64,000 bases of DNA from Micromussa lordhowensis (taxonomy: Eukaryota; Cnidaria; Anthozoa; Scleractinia; Lobophylliidae). Both the position numbers and the translations under genes were made by a program. Shown piece by piece: positions 35,026 through 47,959 of this stretch (positions within the stretch are counted from its first letter, which is position 1; each line of letters begins with the position of its first letter). The notes under the pieces are model-generated. The model made no database searches. It was not told the DNA's origin and was given only the letters and a program-made list of their open reading frames with translations. The stretch lies in assembly GCA_964020085.1 (NCBI GenBank), contig OZ026605.1:7422528-7486527 (forward strand), written 5' to 3'.

Positions 35026-36515
35026 CATGGGCTATTAATCGCAGCAAGTTTCACCCTATTGACACCTTACGACTGGTTCCACTAGTCGACGCAATTTTGA
35101 ATTAACCGAATTTCCGCCTGAACATGGGCAATTCATGACATTGTCGCTTTAAGCTACTTAATCAAACCATTTTTAGTTTGATAGTTGTATGACTTTACTT
35201 TCCGTTCGCGCTAATTGTTTCTGCGCATCCTTACAGCGCACGTAAAGTCACACGCCACGTCATGAGCGCGCGCTATAAAATGATAAAATGAACAATGATA
35301 GATGATAGAGCAGATGGCGAATAATGATAGAGAAATAAACTAATACTGAACAACAATAATGAACAATGATAGAACAGATGGTGAATGCTATAGCTTTGCT
35401 AGAGCTTTGCCTAGATTTAACGATCTTGGACGTTCGGGGACCCCTATTTATCTTTTGATGGATCATTTTTTCCACCGGGTTTTTACGTTTAACGAATAAA
35501 AGAAGAAAATCTATCGATTAGAATTTAATTTTTTGCAAAATGCAACATCAAGTTCAGTTCTTTTTAGCTTTTCGTTTATCTACGCGGCGATTTCAAATGC
35601 TCCTTGAAGGGTTGAGTTTTGAGAAAATGTTGGAATTATTAACACAACGTACAGTTTCACTTATCAGAAAATATTACTAGAATAGTTTGTCTCCGTTGAT
35701 TCATCTTTGATATTATACGCTTAAAAACTCAATTTTAAAAATCAGACCAGTTTTCCACACGCTATATCTCTGAAACGAAGTCCGTAACCCCAACTTTTTT
35801 TTCATTTCTGAAACAAGTAATTCATTACCCGTCTGCCGTAGAAGTCTGAAGAAAATTTATCGGGCAGAACATTTTCGCGCGAACGTCCTTAAAAGACGGG
35901 CATTGAAACAAAATCGAGGTATTTCAGTTAGAAATCATATGTTCCGTTACATTAAATATTGAGGCCTAGGAACTTGGTAAGTACATCTCTATCAGATGAC
36001 GACAGCATTCAAGTGTGCTATTCTTGATAGAAATGGAAAGTTACTTAGTTCCGCTTGATTGCGGTGAGAGTATAAGTAGGCAGAAAAAAGCACTTTTCTT
36101 TTTATTATCATCCCAGTGGGAACTAAGCCATACGGAGGCACTTGAAACATTTCGTTGATTGGCTGTTATGAATTAAAGTCACTGAGATTTCCGTTCTAAT
36201 GAGGCGCATAATTTGAAAGAGGAGATCAGAAACTAATTTTGGAAATAAAGTTTTTATTTGTTATCCCAAATAACAATGATGCATTATATTGTTTAAATAA
36301 AAAAAGATAACGCTAAAATGCAAATGACGAGAGTGGTACAATGGAACTGACCGTGAACATAAAAGATATCTAAAATATCTCCAGGTGTAGAAGAGCTTGT
36401 TCAGAAAAGGAAACTGCGTTACGAGACGACAGTTTGGACAAGGCATAAGAGAGAGAGGTAAACTTGCTGAATAAGATTGTAACCTGAAGTCAAAACTGAG
36501 TAAGGTTAGTAAGCG
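35026..36515. other. Intergenic, upstream of the GPCR
   Basis: Holds a small imperfect tandem repeat (about 35285-35390, ATGAACAATGATAGA units). TATAAGTA at 36071-36078 could be a TATA box for the GPCR 445 bases downstream, but this is speculative. Nothing else recognised. Confidence 0.35.
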
Positions 36516-37607
36516 ATGAACTCGACCCAGCTTAGCGATGAAATGGGACCGCCTGTTTGCCCAATTCACGTTTCCCTAGGAGGAAGACTACCATCTTCTG
36601 CTACTGAGACTAAAGCGGTTTTAACGTTACTTGTAATCATCAATATACTCGCAATCCCTTTCACCGCTGTTTTGAACGCAATGGTGATAGTGGCCGTGAA
36701 AACGAAATCACGAATGAGAGCCAACAAGTCTAACATACTACTCGCGTGTTTGGCCACAACCGATTTAATGGTGGGTGTAGTTGTTCAACCCTTGGTCACA
36801 AGGTTATTGATAAAAATTATAAACGCTGACCAGACAAGTGGATCATGTGCAGAGGACGTTGCCACGCAAATGATCTCCAATCTTGGAATCCAGGCTTCCC
36901 TTATTCATGTTGTGTTAATTAGTGGTGAAAGATTTCTCGCAATGAAGTGCCCTTACAAGTACACTGCCGGCCTCGTCACTGAAACTCGTTTGCTTATTGC
37001 TTCCGGTCTGGGTTGGCTGTTAACTCTTATCATTCAAATTCCACTTTTCATTGACAAAACTGTATTTCATCGCCTGTGTAACGCTTTTGTTGCCTTATGC
37101 CTCGCTACCATTGTGCTCTGCAATATCACGGTGTTCCGTGAGGTTCACCGACACGAAAAGAGAATTTCAAGTCAGCACGTAACAGAAGAGGGAAGACGAA
37201 AATTTCTGAAAGAGAAAAGAGCCTTTAAACTTACAGCTGTCATATTTACAACGCTATTCCTCTGTTATATGCCTTTGTGGACTCTTAGAATTATTTTAAC
37301 ACTCCACCGGAATAGTATGTCTATAGAAACAGTGTATGAATGCTTGTTTGCAACCTCGATGTTCGTAATGCTCAACTCGCTGGTTAATCCACTTATCTAC
37401 TCGGCCAGAGTGAGACAATTTCGCGTGGCATTTGTCGAGTTAACTTGTAGAACTGCAAACATCGCTGACGCTGAACAAATTGAGATGCGACTGTTTGGCT
37501 CGCCGAACGCCGAGGTCAACCTTGAATCAGGACAAAAATCCCACAAATTAACAAAACGTGGATCTAGGCAAGAACGTAATTCGTTTGGTCAACCTATCCC
37601 GACCTAG
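36516..37607 (+). CDS. Rhodopsin-class G-protein-coupled receptor, single exon
   Basis: An intronless frame of 363 residues starting at a true ATG. Seven hydrophobic segments are present. Seen: TM1 with the conserved Asn (LNAMVIVAVKT), TM2 LACLATTDLMVG with the conserved Asp, a cysteine before TM3 (SCAED), TM3 end ERFLAMK (Glu-Arg-Phe in place of Asp-Arg-Tyr), a basic third loop, TM6 LFLCYMPLW (the CxxP-like kink, Trp missing its usual CWxP position) and TM7 NSLVNPLIYSARVRQFR (NPxxY intact). A short second extracellular loop and a 60-residue tail follow. It should be a plasma-membrane receptor. It resembles the large lineage-expanded anthozoan amine/melanocortin/adenosine-like group, but the ligand cannot be told. 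One possible N-glycosylation site (NST) is at the N-terminus. Confidence 0.9.
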   Translation: MNSTQLSDEMGPPVCPIHVSLGGRLPSSATETKAVLTLLVIINILAIPFTAVLNAMVIVAVKTKSRMRANKSNILLACLATTDLMVGVVVQPLVTRLLIKIINADQTSGSCAEDVATQMISNLGIQASLIHVVLISGERFLAMKCPYKYTAGLVTETRLLIASGLGWLLTLIIQIPLFIDKTVFHRLCNAFVALCLATIVLCNITVFREVHRHEKRISSQHVTEEGRRKFLKEKRAFKLTAVIFTTLFLCYMPLWTLRIILTLHRNSMSIETVYECLFATSMFVMLNSLVNPLIYSARVRQFRVAFVELTCRTANIADAEQIEMRLFGSPNAEVNLESGQKSHKLTKRGSRQERNSFGQPIPT

Positions 37608-37787
37608 GCTGTATACTCTTTTTTTTATAAGAATATTGTTTTTTCCGGCCGAGACTTGATATTCTTATTTTTCTGCCAATTTTAGGCTGAAAATATTCTT
37701 GTGAACATTCTTAGTTTATATTTTAGCTTATGACAGTTCTGTTTTCGAATGTATTTGGTGCTTGGATGGTGTTAAAGTATATTTGGA

Positions 37788-37825
37788 GGCAGCGTGCAGG
37801 CAATTTTAATTGCCTGCACGCTGCC
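37788..37825. repeat. Perfect 18-bp hairpin
   Basis: GGCAGCGTGCAGGCAATT, two bases TT, then the exact reverse complement. It lies about 180 bases after the GPCR stop, so may be in its 3' UTR. Too short-looped for a typical microRNA precursor. Confidence 0.9.
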
Positions 37826-40800
37826 TATACGACGCACATAACTTCCTGCAGAAATGTTATTGGCATAAAAAATACGGCTAGTGCTGTTTTTTTTTTTTTT
37901 TTTTGGCAAATGTAACAGTTTAGAGAAAAGAATTTTATACGGTTTAGTTAAAAACGTAAAACTGCATTGTTTTTACAAATTTTCAACACAACCAATAATT
38001 ATATTATTTTCAAAATCTGTCTCAGGTTTTTTCTTAAAATACTCTTCAAATTTTGCAAATTTCAGCTTTAATATTCTTATTCTAAAATAATCCTTATAAA
38101 AAAGAAAGAGTGAGGTTAAATGTTGCACCAAATGTATCTACTTGTAGTAGTATCGGGTGAAATAAAAAAAAAAAAAATAAATGAAAGTTTCTATTATTTT
38201 GTTTTTCCATTGATTTACCGGGAATCCACCGCGGAGTTTGACAGCCTGTACTGGCGCAGATCATAGAGGTGCCTGGGACCGTGCTCCGCTGGAATTGTTT
38301 TGGATTTTAACTCCCTGAAGTCCCCTCTCTGGGTTTCCGAGTCATTCTGAAAAATCTGACCAATTTCTGTAACACAGTGGTAAACCAGTTTGGATCCGCG
38401 CAGGCTGAAACCTCACTAAACGGTTTACAATGCTTGAGCACAACATCTAGACAGGAATAGTTCAAATTTTTGTGACTGCCCTAAACAACCGCTGCTAAGG
38501 CAACTGTAGTTACAACACACTTCACATAACCTGCAGTATTTATATATTTTAATAAATAATCTTTCCATAGTCTTGTTAATGTTAACATCACGGCGAGGAT
38601 ACCCGCTAGAAATCAAGACACTTAAAATAGGTTACAAATTTCACCGATAGCACACAACACCGAGATCAAACTTGGTTTCCACTCTACATTCTAAAAAATT
38701 GATTCTAAAAGTATTCTGACTGGATGGCTGTCTGTTTTCTTCATACCACACCAAGAGCTATCTCCCAATTGGTGAATCTTTGCTGACGTCATTGCTTAGT
38801 ACCCAGTCCTCAGTCTGTTGGCCGTGTGAGATCTGGGTTTAAAAGATTGGTTCCATGTGCATAGGACTTGAATAATGCATACTATAACAATTATACGAAA
38901 AGACTTGCAAGACTTGATAATCGGCAAATGTTTGGCACTACGCGTGTAATATTAAGTACCCTGCAAGCAGTTGGTTTCAACTGTGCGTTGGATAAATATT
39001 GAGCGATATAATTGGCTTCTCAAGACCCACAAAATTTCTGGGTGGCGAAAGCGCCAATTCATTCGTTGTAACATTCTCTGTAGTTAAGTACGAGAGACAC
39101 AAAAGGCGTTTAAATACCCGACACTGTAGCGCTTATTCAAATGAGGCAACTATTGTCAACAAAGATTCACCTATATTACATGTAACTGGCCCGTTGCACA
39201 AATGCACAAAATAGTTTTTCGAGGAAACGCGGGCCAAACCTGTAAGTCACCAGGTAGAAAAAAACAAACTCAATGGGTAAATGATACCAAATCAAAACAG
39301 CAGTGAAGGATGGTTTAGATTGGTAAGGTTAACAGGCATAACGATTGACGAACTTGAAATATTTACGCTACGTTTTTCAAGACATCATGCGCGATGTAGA
39401 TTCAAAAGAAATCAAGTATTATTTGTTGCTTTTCGTTTAACAGGAAGAAAATTGCTCCGCACCTGTACTTTATACAGTCTGATTCACACGCTTGAGAGCG
39501 AGTCTGAAACTTCGAAATCATTTCCGAAAATCACTCTCGTATTTCCATCGGACTGTTCACAACACAGGAGTGTGTTCCTTCATGATTATTACTTCATCTC
39601 GTGATTTCCCTTTACACCAACAAGAGAAGATGAAGAGTAAGCGAGCTGACCCCCCATATAGGCCTTATTACAAAGGTACTCCCTCAGAAGTTATTTTTAG
39701 ACCACCGCCGCTAAGTTTGTGTAGCAATAGCCAATCCTGTGACAAGAATTTTGCTCACTCGGACAGCCCATGCGGCTCTATACGCATTTGCATCTTCCGC
39801 AACACGCAACGCGCGTGGTAACAGGCGGAGAACTAGACACCATGTTTAAAAATAACTTAAGGTCATACGGATTTACTCTCGTACTCTTCATTCTCTCTTG
39901 CCATCAAACAATAACTGTATTTAAATTACGTTTTGTAACACTCTTGAGGCTTAAAGTTAAAGGCGAAATTCAAACTCACTTGTCTCTTGATTGCGAGCCA
40001 AGAACTTCAGTGACTTCTGAACCCAACAGTAACTCAACTGAACTGTGTATTTGAAATTACTCTGAAATGCGCGTGTCAATGTCTCACAAGAAATTTTCAT
40101 TTCCCTTTTAGGTTTTTCTCTACTCGCTGTTTTATCCAAAGACACGAGAAAGGTAAAACTCTAAAACCAATGTCGTCATTCTCTCGTTCCTAGAATTCAC
40201 TTATTAAAAAATCACTATGAATTGTTTCTGTGAACTATTCAACTGACAATGTTAACTTCTGGGGGGATGTTTTTATAATTTGTTAGCTACAAGAAAAATT
40301 GAACCACCCGATCTGAACCAGTAATACATATATTATAAAGCCCCCAAATGTGAAGAAATAATTCATTTTAACATCCCATAGAACTATTTAAAAGAATACT
40401 TTTATGTTGCCACACAAATAATTAAATCAGAGAAAAACTTCTCTACCATTTCAGATTTGCCTCAAAACATGATCCTATCAACAACACTCGGTTATATACT
40501 AGTAAATAATTATATCTGAATCACCAGATAAGTAAATAAGTGACTTAATACTCAAGGTAATGCCACACGTCAATGGAAGGACATCTTCCAGACAGAATTG
40601 TTACAGATTGTCATGTGAAAAGGGCATGAAGGCGGATCAAACAAGGACGAGAGGCCGATGCAAACGTTCAAATTTCCATGAGTCTACGACAGATTTTACT
40701 CATTTCAGAGGAACACTACGCCAGCTCTCTGGCATGCTTCTCACTCGTTTAACCGAGCGCTGATGATCATAGACGAGGCAAGAACACACAATATCGTCCA

Positions 40801-40938
40801 AAATTGATTCACCAACTCTTCTCGACTCTCGAACTCGTTTGATCCGGCCTATTATTAAACGGAACACAGTGCTATACAGTTTGAACACAGAGGTCACACA
40901 TAGGTCACCGCAAGCAACAGGGCTAAAGTCGCCACGGG
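37826..40938. other. Gap between GPCR and CEPT1, no gene recognised
   Basis: Contains T and A homopolymer runs (about 37887-37904 and 38166-38181), a segment like the MITE in PTDSS2 intron 10 (TGTGAGATCTGGGTTT near 38826; compare 28105), and a diverged relative of the 33935-35025 element (39625-39895). The 3' UTR of CEPT1 must lie at its right end. Confidence 0.4.
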
Positions 40939-42414
40939 CTATTTGGCTTCAGGCTTCACCGTTGGTGAACGAATCTTGAAGTAGCTAATGTTGAGATAAT
41001 CACAGATTTGGCAACCCAGTGCGAAGTTATAGCGTAACTGCTCAAAGATCACATGGCCCTATAACAGGTAAAGAGAAAGGGCAAGTCAATGCAAGGAGGT
41101 CGCCACGATGGAAAAATACCGATCATAAGGCAACGCCGATTTAACAGAAAATTTAGATAAAAAAAAATTATTTTAAAATCGCGCAACATCATCGGTGACA
41201 TCGCTGAAAGAGTAAAGATACTTTTCATGCGTGTATCTTCCTTTTTTTGTATACTTTTTCCCTCGACTTAGTTAATTGATGGTTTGCTAATAGTGTATTA
41301 GGACTTTTGTAGAATATAAATTAGATTAGATTCCAAAACAAAAAAAAGAAATATTGTAAAATAGAAAACTAATTAAAATAAAAAGGAAGTGCGAGTATAA
41401 CAGCATCGTAATTAGAGTTAGTATTGTAACTGAATCAAGAAAAAAGTATTGTGAGCATAATAGTACTGTAGTTGAGTTAGTATTGTAAGTAATCTCATTG
41501 AATTGTAAGTACTATTTGATACTGTCAATTAAAAAGTAATGTAAGTATTCTAAATAAGGTGCGATATTCAAACAAAAAAAGAAGGAAAAAATGAGGAAGA
41601 CACCATTTAATCTGGAGAAGAAAGAAGAAGAGATGAAAACTTTACTGCCGTTGTTCACATTTTCCACAAATCTGTAATAAAATGATTTCACGTCACCAAC
41701 ACAAATTTTCACCGCATTTTGTTTAATTCTTAAAAAACGTCGGCTAAATGTTTTTTTTTGGGCAATTTTCTGGGGCATGGAATCTTTTTCTCAGCTTCAG
41801 GCTGTGCATAGTTTTTTTTTGGTTGGCAAAAGCTTATGGAACATTTTTTTAAAGTCAAACTCAGCATCTGGGAAGAAGAAAGCACTTGCTCGGTTTTTTT
41901 CCCAACTTGCACGATTTTTTCTCCAGCAGTTTTTGTCTGTGAAAGACGTTTTTTTTCGAAAATATCCCCCTCAATTGCGCTCCATATTACCGCCTGAGGC
42001 TCTAACCCAGTTCCCAGGGTCTCTCGTCGAGGGACCATGGGAAGGAGGTTGCCTGAGGCTCATGTATAAAACATCGAGAATGGGTCAGTTCTGTAATTGC
42101 GTAAAACTGCGTAGCCTTTCCCTTTAATGTCACGAGTCATAGAGAGTAGGAAAGTCATACTCACCATCATAAACCACAGTAAAACGTACTCGTTGAAAGG
42201 CGAACCATAATGAATGTTAAGAATCTGAAGAATTCCTCCAATCATTGTGGAATCTTTGAACTCTACAGGACTGCGTGTCATACAGCCAACCTGGTAACAG
42301 TGACGACAGTTATAATTAATGGTAATAGGACTGAGTGGATTCCAATTCGGTCTGTAATCATACAAGTGATAACAAAATCGGACGAGCGCACAGCGGGAGT
42401 CCGATTTGTTTATC

Positions 42415-42445
<31 letters not shown>

Positions 42446-45400
42446 ACGAAGTCTTATTACCAATTGATTATAAAAGTTGCAATTTCCAAGAAAGGAAGAA
42501 TAGCCAAGTTACAAAAGAAAGGGGAAATTTGCATTAAAATACTGACAAAGGAGGCTTAATGTCGCTCTCAAAATTGAGATTGGTTGATTTAAACTACAAC
42601 TGAATGTGATTGGCTTATTGAACTGTCCGATAACAAACTGTCCAATAACAAACTGTCCGATAACAACTTGGCAAGTGAATTAGTGGAAAATAGGACTTTT
42701 TTAAACCAAACACAATCGAGGAGTGTAATTTTTATGATAAGACGCGATATCAAATGCTGCGGTAGACTTAGTAGACTTCTCAACAAGCCCTTAAATCACT
42801 CAAAGTTACCGTATACCTTTAGAGCACCTTCAGAGGTGCGCGTTAGCTTTAAACTGTAGATACCTAAACCCCTATTAGTATGTCAAATTAAACATTGTAT
42901 CACACTGTACCAAGAATTTTGAAATGAAATGAATTGTCGAATTTTTCACGAGCTTCAAATGTGAGCGTTCGAATCATCTTTTGGGTCCCCTTTGAAAGCT
43001 AACAAGTCAAAGGTAAAGTTATTATAAACTGATGATTGTCATGCTGTCCTTCTCTCAAAACGGTAACCACGGGAAGCGAAGAATTAAACAGCAGTTTACA
43101 GTTCTGTTTATCGCGGGGATCTCGGTTGTGGACAAACATTTCAAGTTTGCCCATTGCTCCCCCCTACTCGTTCAACAGCCACCCGTTAAAAGTTTGTTCT
43201 GGCAACCATAAACGTTTCAGGCTTCCTGTTTAACGTTTAGGGCTATCCATTTATCGTTTTGGGCTATCCGTTTTTCGTTTGAGCTATCCGTTTAACGATT
43301 TATGCGTGCTGTTTAAAGATTGTAGTTCTGAAAACAAGAAGAACAAGGAAGTATTTCTGGGCGAAAGAAGAACAAGAAAGTCGTGGAGTTGTGACTATAC
43401 CACATTTAAAAGGGTTGTGCCTTCAAACCCGGAAGAAGTTAAAAGAGATTAAACACACATGCCAGGAGCCGCTTGGTGAAAGACAGAAATGTGTTATATA
43501 ATTTATAGGATTCCTAGTGCTTGCTAGAATACTGTGTATGTGGGAGAAACTTGGCGCCTTTTCCAAACAAGGAAGAAAGAAAACATGGACAAGTCAGGAT
43601 TCGCTCCGACGAAGGGCTAACGCTCGAAACGTCAACTTCCGAATCTCTTTACGGTGGCCAATTCACATTATCATCCCAGTTGATCAAACCAAATTATCAT
43701 CAAACAATAGAAGACCTTCATAAAGGAAATATTTCACTTTCTGAATTCTGTCAAGACTTCCTCAAGGTTTTACGGTGAAAGTCTAATTTTAAGGGTGGAG
43801 AAATCGAATTCCTATTTCTGAATATCATGCGAGACTATTTTTCTTGTTTTGGAGTATACGGGTAATTTCTTGAACAATAATAAGGTAACTCCACTGTCGA
43901 TTCAGTGATCTAATTTACCTGTCAGCTGCACAGTATCAAAGAAAGTTTTCTTTGATAAGTTATTCTTAACACATCGAGTCATACCAAGAGTGAATGACGC
44001 GTAAGACAGTTAATCTCCCATACAGCCCTTAATCGCAAGGTAGTAACTCAGAGGTTATTTTTATACACGGCTTCCAGTTCTCCAGCGGCTAATCTTACCA
44101 CGCGTGTTGCGTAGATGATTTCGTGGAGAATGAAAATGCGTGTAAAGCTGGAATTTCTGAAGCTGAAAGTGAACTAAAAATAACTAGAGAGAGACTACCA
44201 TGGGAGTAAGGCTTATATGGGAGATAAACTCTCTTACCTTCATCTCCTCTTTCTTATACAAGCAGGTGCAGTCTGTATTAAGAAACAAACTTATACCCAA
44301 GTCGTGTTCTGTGACACAAGGGAATGAAACATGCCGACTGTGATATATAAAAAAATACTTTATAGCCAGGGTCGAAATTGAAAGTTTAACCCACGGCTCG
44401 AAAGTGTGATAATTCTCATGTCATCCTTATTATTGAAGGGGATTTCATTTCAGCTGATGCAGACTACAACTTTGAATTCCATTCTGAGTTGGACATAGAT
44501 TTCGGAACGTCTTTTGCACTATTAAAGCCTTTCGGAAACGGTAAGCACAGTGGGTTTAGCCCGAAAGTTTTATCCCAAAGAACTAGCAATCGAAAATTGT
44601 TTTATAACTAAAATAATCTATGCCATTTCAGACGATAGGAATTTTTGACATTTTTGTAAATTGTAATTACTAAGGAAAATAAACCGGGAAAATTCAACTG
44701 GTTTAGGCATTGCAACGCTTGGTGTGGTAGGTCTTATAATACTTTGCATAATTCTGGTGAAAGACATAATATACTGGAGTGGAAAAGTTAACTGATTGTT
44801 ATGCGTTCCAGTTGAACTGGACCTTGTTCTTTGACTCTTGGAAGCGATAGAGTAAAAAATAAGGAAATTAGAGTTCTTTCTTGTCAAAGTCTGGCAATCC
44901 GTTTAGCTCCTTGTAGTTAACCGTAAAAAGACAGTTTGTTTGTTGATTTTTCTTGCAGGGAAAAGTTTCTCTTGAGGCATACCTACTGTTACTGTTGCAC
45001 AGAACTGAAATGAAGTGGTGAGTTCATCTTTATTTTCCACTTTCCTTAGTATCAGTTGCTTAGCTCTATCGTGACTAAATATGAAAACCCTTAACAGCAT
45101 CAGTCGTGAGTTATTGGTTGCTTTACAACAAGATAAATTGAACCAATACGCTATAAAAATATTGATGAAAATTAATAATCTTGTTTGACTGAACATGTTT
45201 GACATTCAACGGATTTCAGTTGAAAATTATAGTGTTTGGACAACTTAATCCCAATAGCATTCCTCTAATTTTAGTAACGCCAATACTTAAACACAAAAGT
45301 GAGACAGAAAATGACAGTTCTTAGCTTTCAACACATGGGTTTCCCATAATCATCAGTAACAATGAACTAAGTTAAACATCGTTTTTGAATTTTTACTAAT

Positions 45401-47928
45401 GGTGAAAAGTAAATGAGTAATTAAAATCAGCAAAAACAGAAAGTGGCAATAAACATTACAGTGTAGAAAAAGTCAGATCTCCGCTCAAAAAACATTATTT
45501 TTGATGTTGTCACTGCACATTGAAATGAAAAGTATTGAAAGGCATTAATGCGTCGTTTTCTTTTTTAAAGGAAGAACCCAGATTGAATTCAACGTCATTC
45601 TGATTTTGACATCTCAAGTAAGGGCCTGTTTACATGGAGGTGGGGGACCCCAGGTAGGTGAGGTAACCCGCCTAGGTGGGGTAACCCGCCTCTCCATATA
45701 ATCTCTCATTTTTATTTGATCATGTTTACATGATAAGTGGGGTAACCCGCCTAGGCGGGTTGCCCGGTCTGCCAGGTAGGGTAACCCGCCTAGCCGGGGT
45801 CGCATTTTGCCATGTAAACGACTCAAGGTGGGGTAACCCGCCTAGCCGGGGTCGAGTTCATGTTACATTTGCAAGCGCGCCAAAGCGCGTAAAAATTTGA
45901 ACCAGAACAATATGGCCGTTAACTGCCTCTGGCGGAGGCTTTGTATCATCAAAAGTGACAGTAAAACGCCACAGCATTGAAATGCTGCAGCGAGAGCAGA
46001 AAATAAAGATAAAATAACACTGACCGCCATTTTCAATGTTTACATGCCTAGCGACCACGCAACAACGTCAAGTAAAGTCACCCCGGGACCCCGGGGTTGT
46101 AAGTTTGCATGTAAACGCTGGCCATTTTTCGACCACGGCTAGGCGGGTTACCTCACCCCACCTCCATGTAAACAGGCCCTAAAGGTATGACAGTCAATAG
46201 CAAAGCGCGCGAGCGACGTCATGACTCAGACAAGACTCAGACAAACAAACCGGAATGGTGGACGATTTTCCTAAAACAGTTTCTAAAACAGCCGGTGTTC
46301 TTAAACGAAAACTTCGCCTGGATCCCCTTTAGTTCTCTCAGAATACGCCGATGTTGTATGAGCCTCGTGGGGGGTATAATCATTTGCATTCTAATTTTAG
46401 TCCTCGCGCGCTTCGCTATTGATAAGCCAGATCATTCTATAAGACATCATCTATTCGAATCTCACGTTAGATGGCTTTACTGTGAATTTACTGCAAATAA
46501 TTATTTAAGCGCTAATGTGCTATTGTTCTTTCTAAGGAGAGAGACTTGTTCCTAACGCAGATCGAGTAAGATCTCATTCTGATTATCACATCCGGTAAAA
46601 ACGTTTAGAAATGTAAGTAGCTTTAGTCCCTATACGTATTCAGAGTATATTACGTGTTGTACAAATAGAGGAAGAGAGGGTCTGAATTTTCAGTGAAGAA
46701 TTTTATGTATTAGACAACCATCCTCGACGACGTTCAGTGTCGTGAGTTGATCTTCCCTTGTGATCTTGTCAAGTTCGTTTTGTTTTCCTCGTTTGTTTGC
46801 TTTCAGTTTAATTCTGCAATTCTATCTTGGTCGGTCACGATTGTCACTCAAAGCATTTTTCGTCGGCTGTAGCTTTCAGTTGTGTCTGTTTACCTTCGTC
46901 TGTGATCATAACTTTGCTACGACGTTGAGTCAGCTGTACTAGTATGTTCTAACATAGTTAGCAAGTAGAGGAGACTGACCTTAGGAAACTCGGCGAACAT
47001 CAAAGAAATATGTCTTTGTCACAACAAAGAAACAGTGGCCATGTTAATGTGCCAAAATTTTGTTCCAATAAATTGGCATGGCTGCTGGCCACACAAGTGG
47101 AAAGGCTGTGTGGTCTCTACCAGTGTGTTACTGAACTCATGTACGATAGCCGGAGGCTAATAGATTTTGCAGATTCTGCTACGTTTCTTGTGAAAGTTTT
47201 TGAGGAAATTTAGATCACAAATGTACTGTTAAGAGATTACATTTTGGAGTTCTAGTGAGAATGACTCTTGGGTTAGTGCAACATTGTAATGTTACAGCTT
47301 GCCCCAAGGCAAACAAGCCCAAAACGTTGGTTTCCCCTCTGCATGAATTTTGTCAGGTTACAAAGGGCAATTTTTTTTTTTCAGTAACAAATCTTAACAC
47401 AAGGTTCGAAAAAAAACTTGAATGCCACCTTGCCCTTGGGACAAGTAGCCCTTGAATTTTGCTTGCCCCATACAAGTTCATTCCATTAATGACTTAATTG
47501 GTAAACGCCTTCTCCAATCCCTCGCCCATTGGGCAAGTAAGAGTGAAAAGTTAGTTGCCCAGAAGGAGAATCTACCTGTCCCAGACGACTGGACTGCACT
47601 TTTTTGAGCCCTGTTAATGACTTTCAAGCAGCAAGGAATGTCAAAATCTTGAATAGCCCTTATGCGTGATGGTATCAGACTAGCAAAAATCAGCACCAAG
47701 CCTCGGTTTGAGCGTGCAAAGCACAAATTTTATCATGAAAAAATTCCCAAAGCAGCTAAGATGAAAAGAATACCATGTGAAAACAACACAAAGAGAACGA
47801 CGGTTTGAGAAAATGTCGCGCAAAAGAGGCTCGGTGGTGAATTTTGAGCATGTTACGTAATCACACATAAGAAGTATTATGACTTAATGTTAGGACTTGA
47901 ATCAATAGCCCTTCGTCGGATTCGCTCC

Positions 47929-47959
<31 letters not shown>

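Noticed and set aside
41777..42127. 116-codon plus-strand frame
   Set aside because: It overlaps T-rich repeat sequence in CEPT1 intron 6 and shows no domain.
46187..46555. 122-codon open frame with a hydrophobic stretch
   Set aside because: It runs through the 119-bp dispersed repeat, whose other copy has stops in this frame, and no family is recognised.
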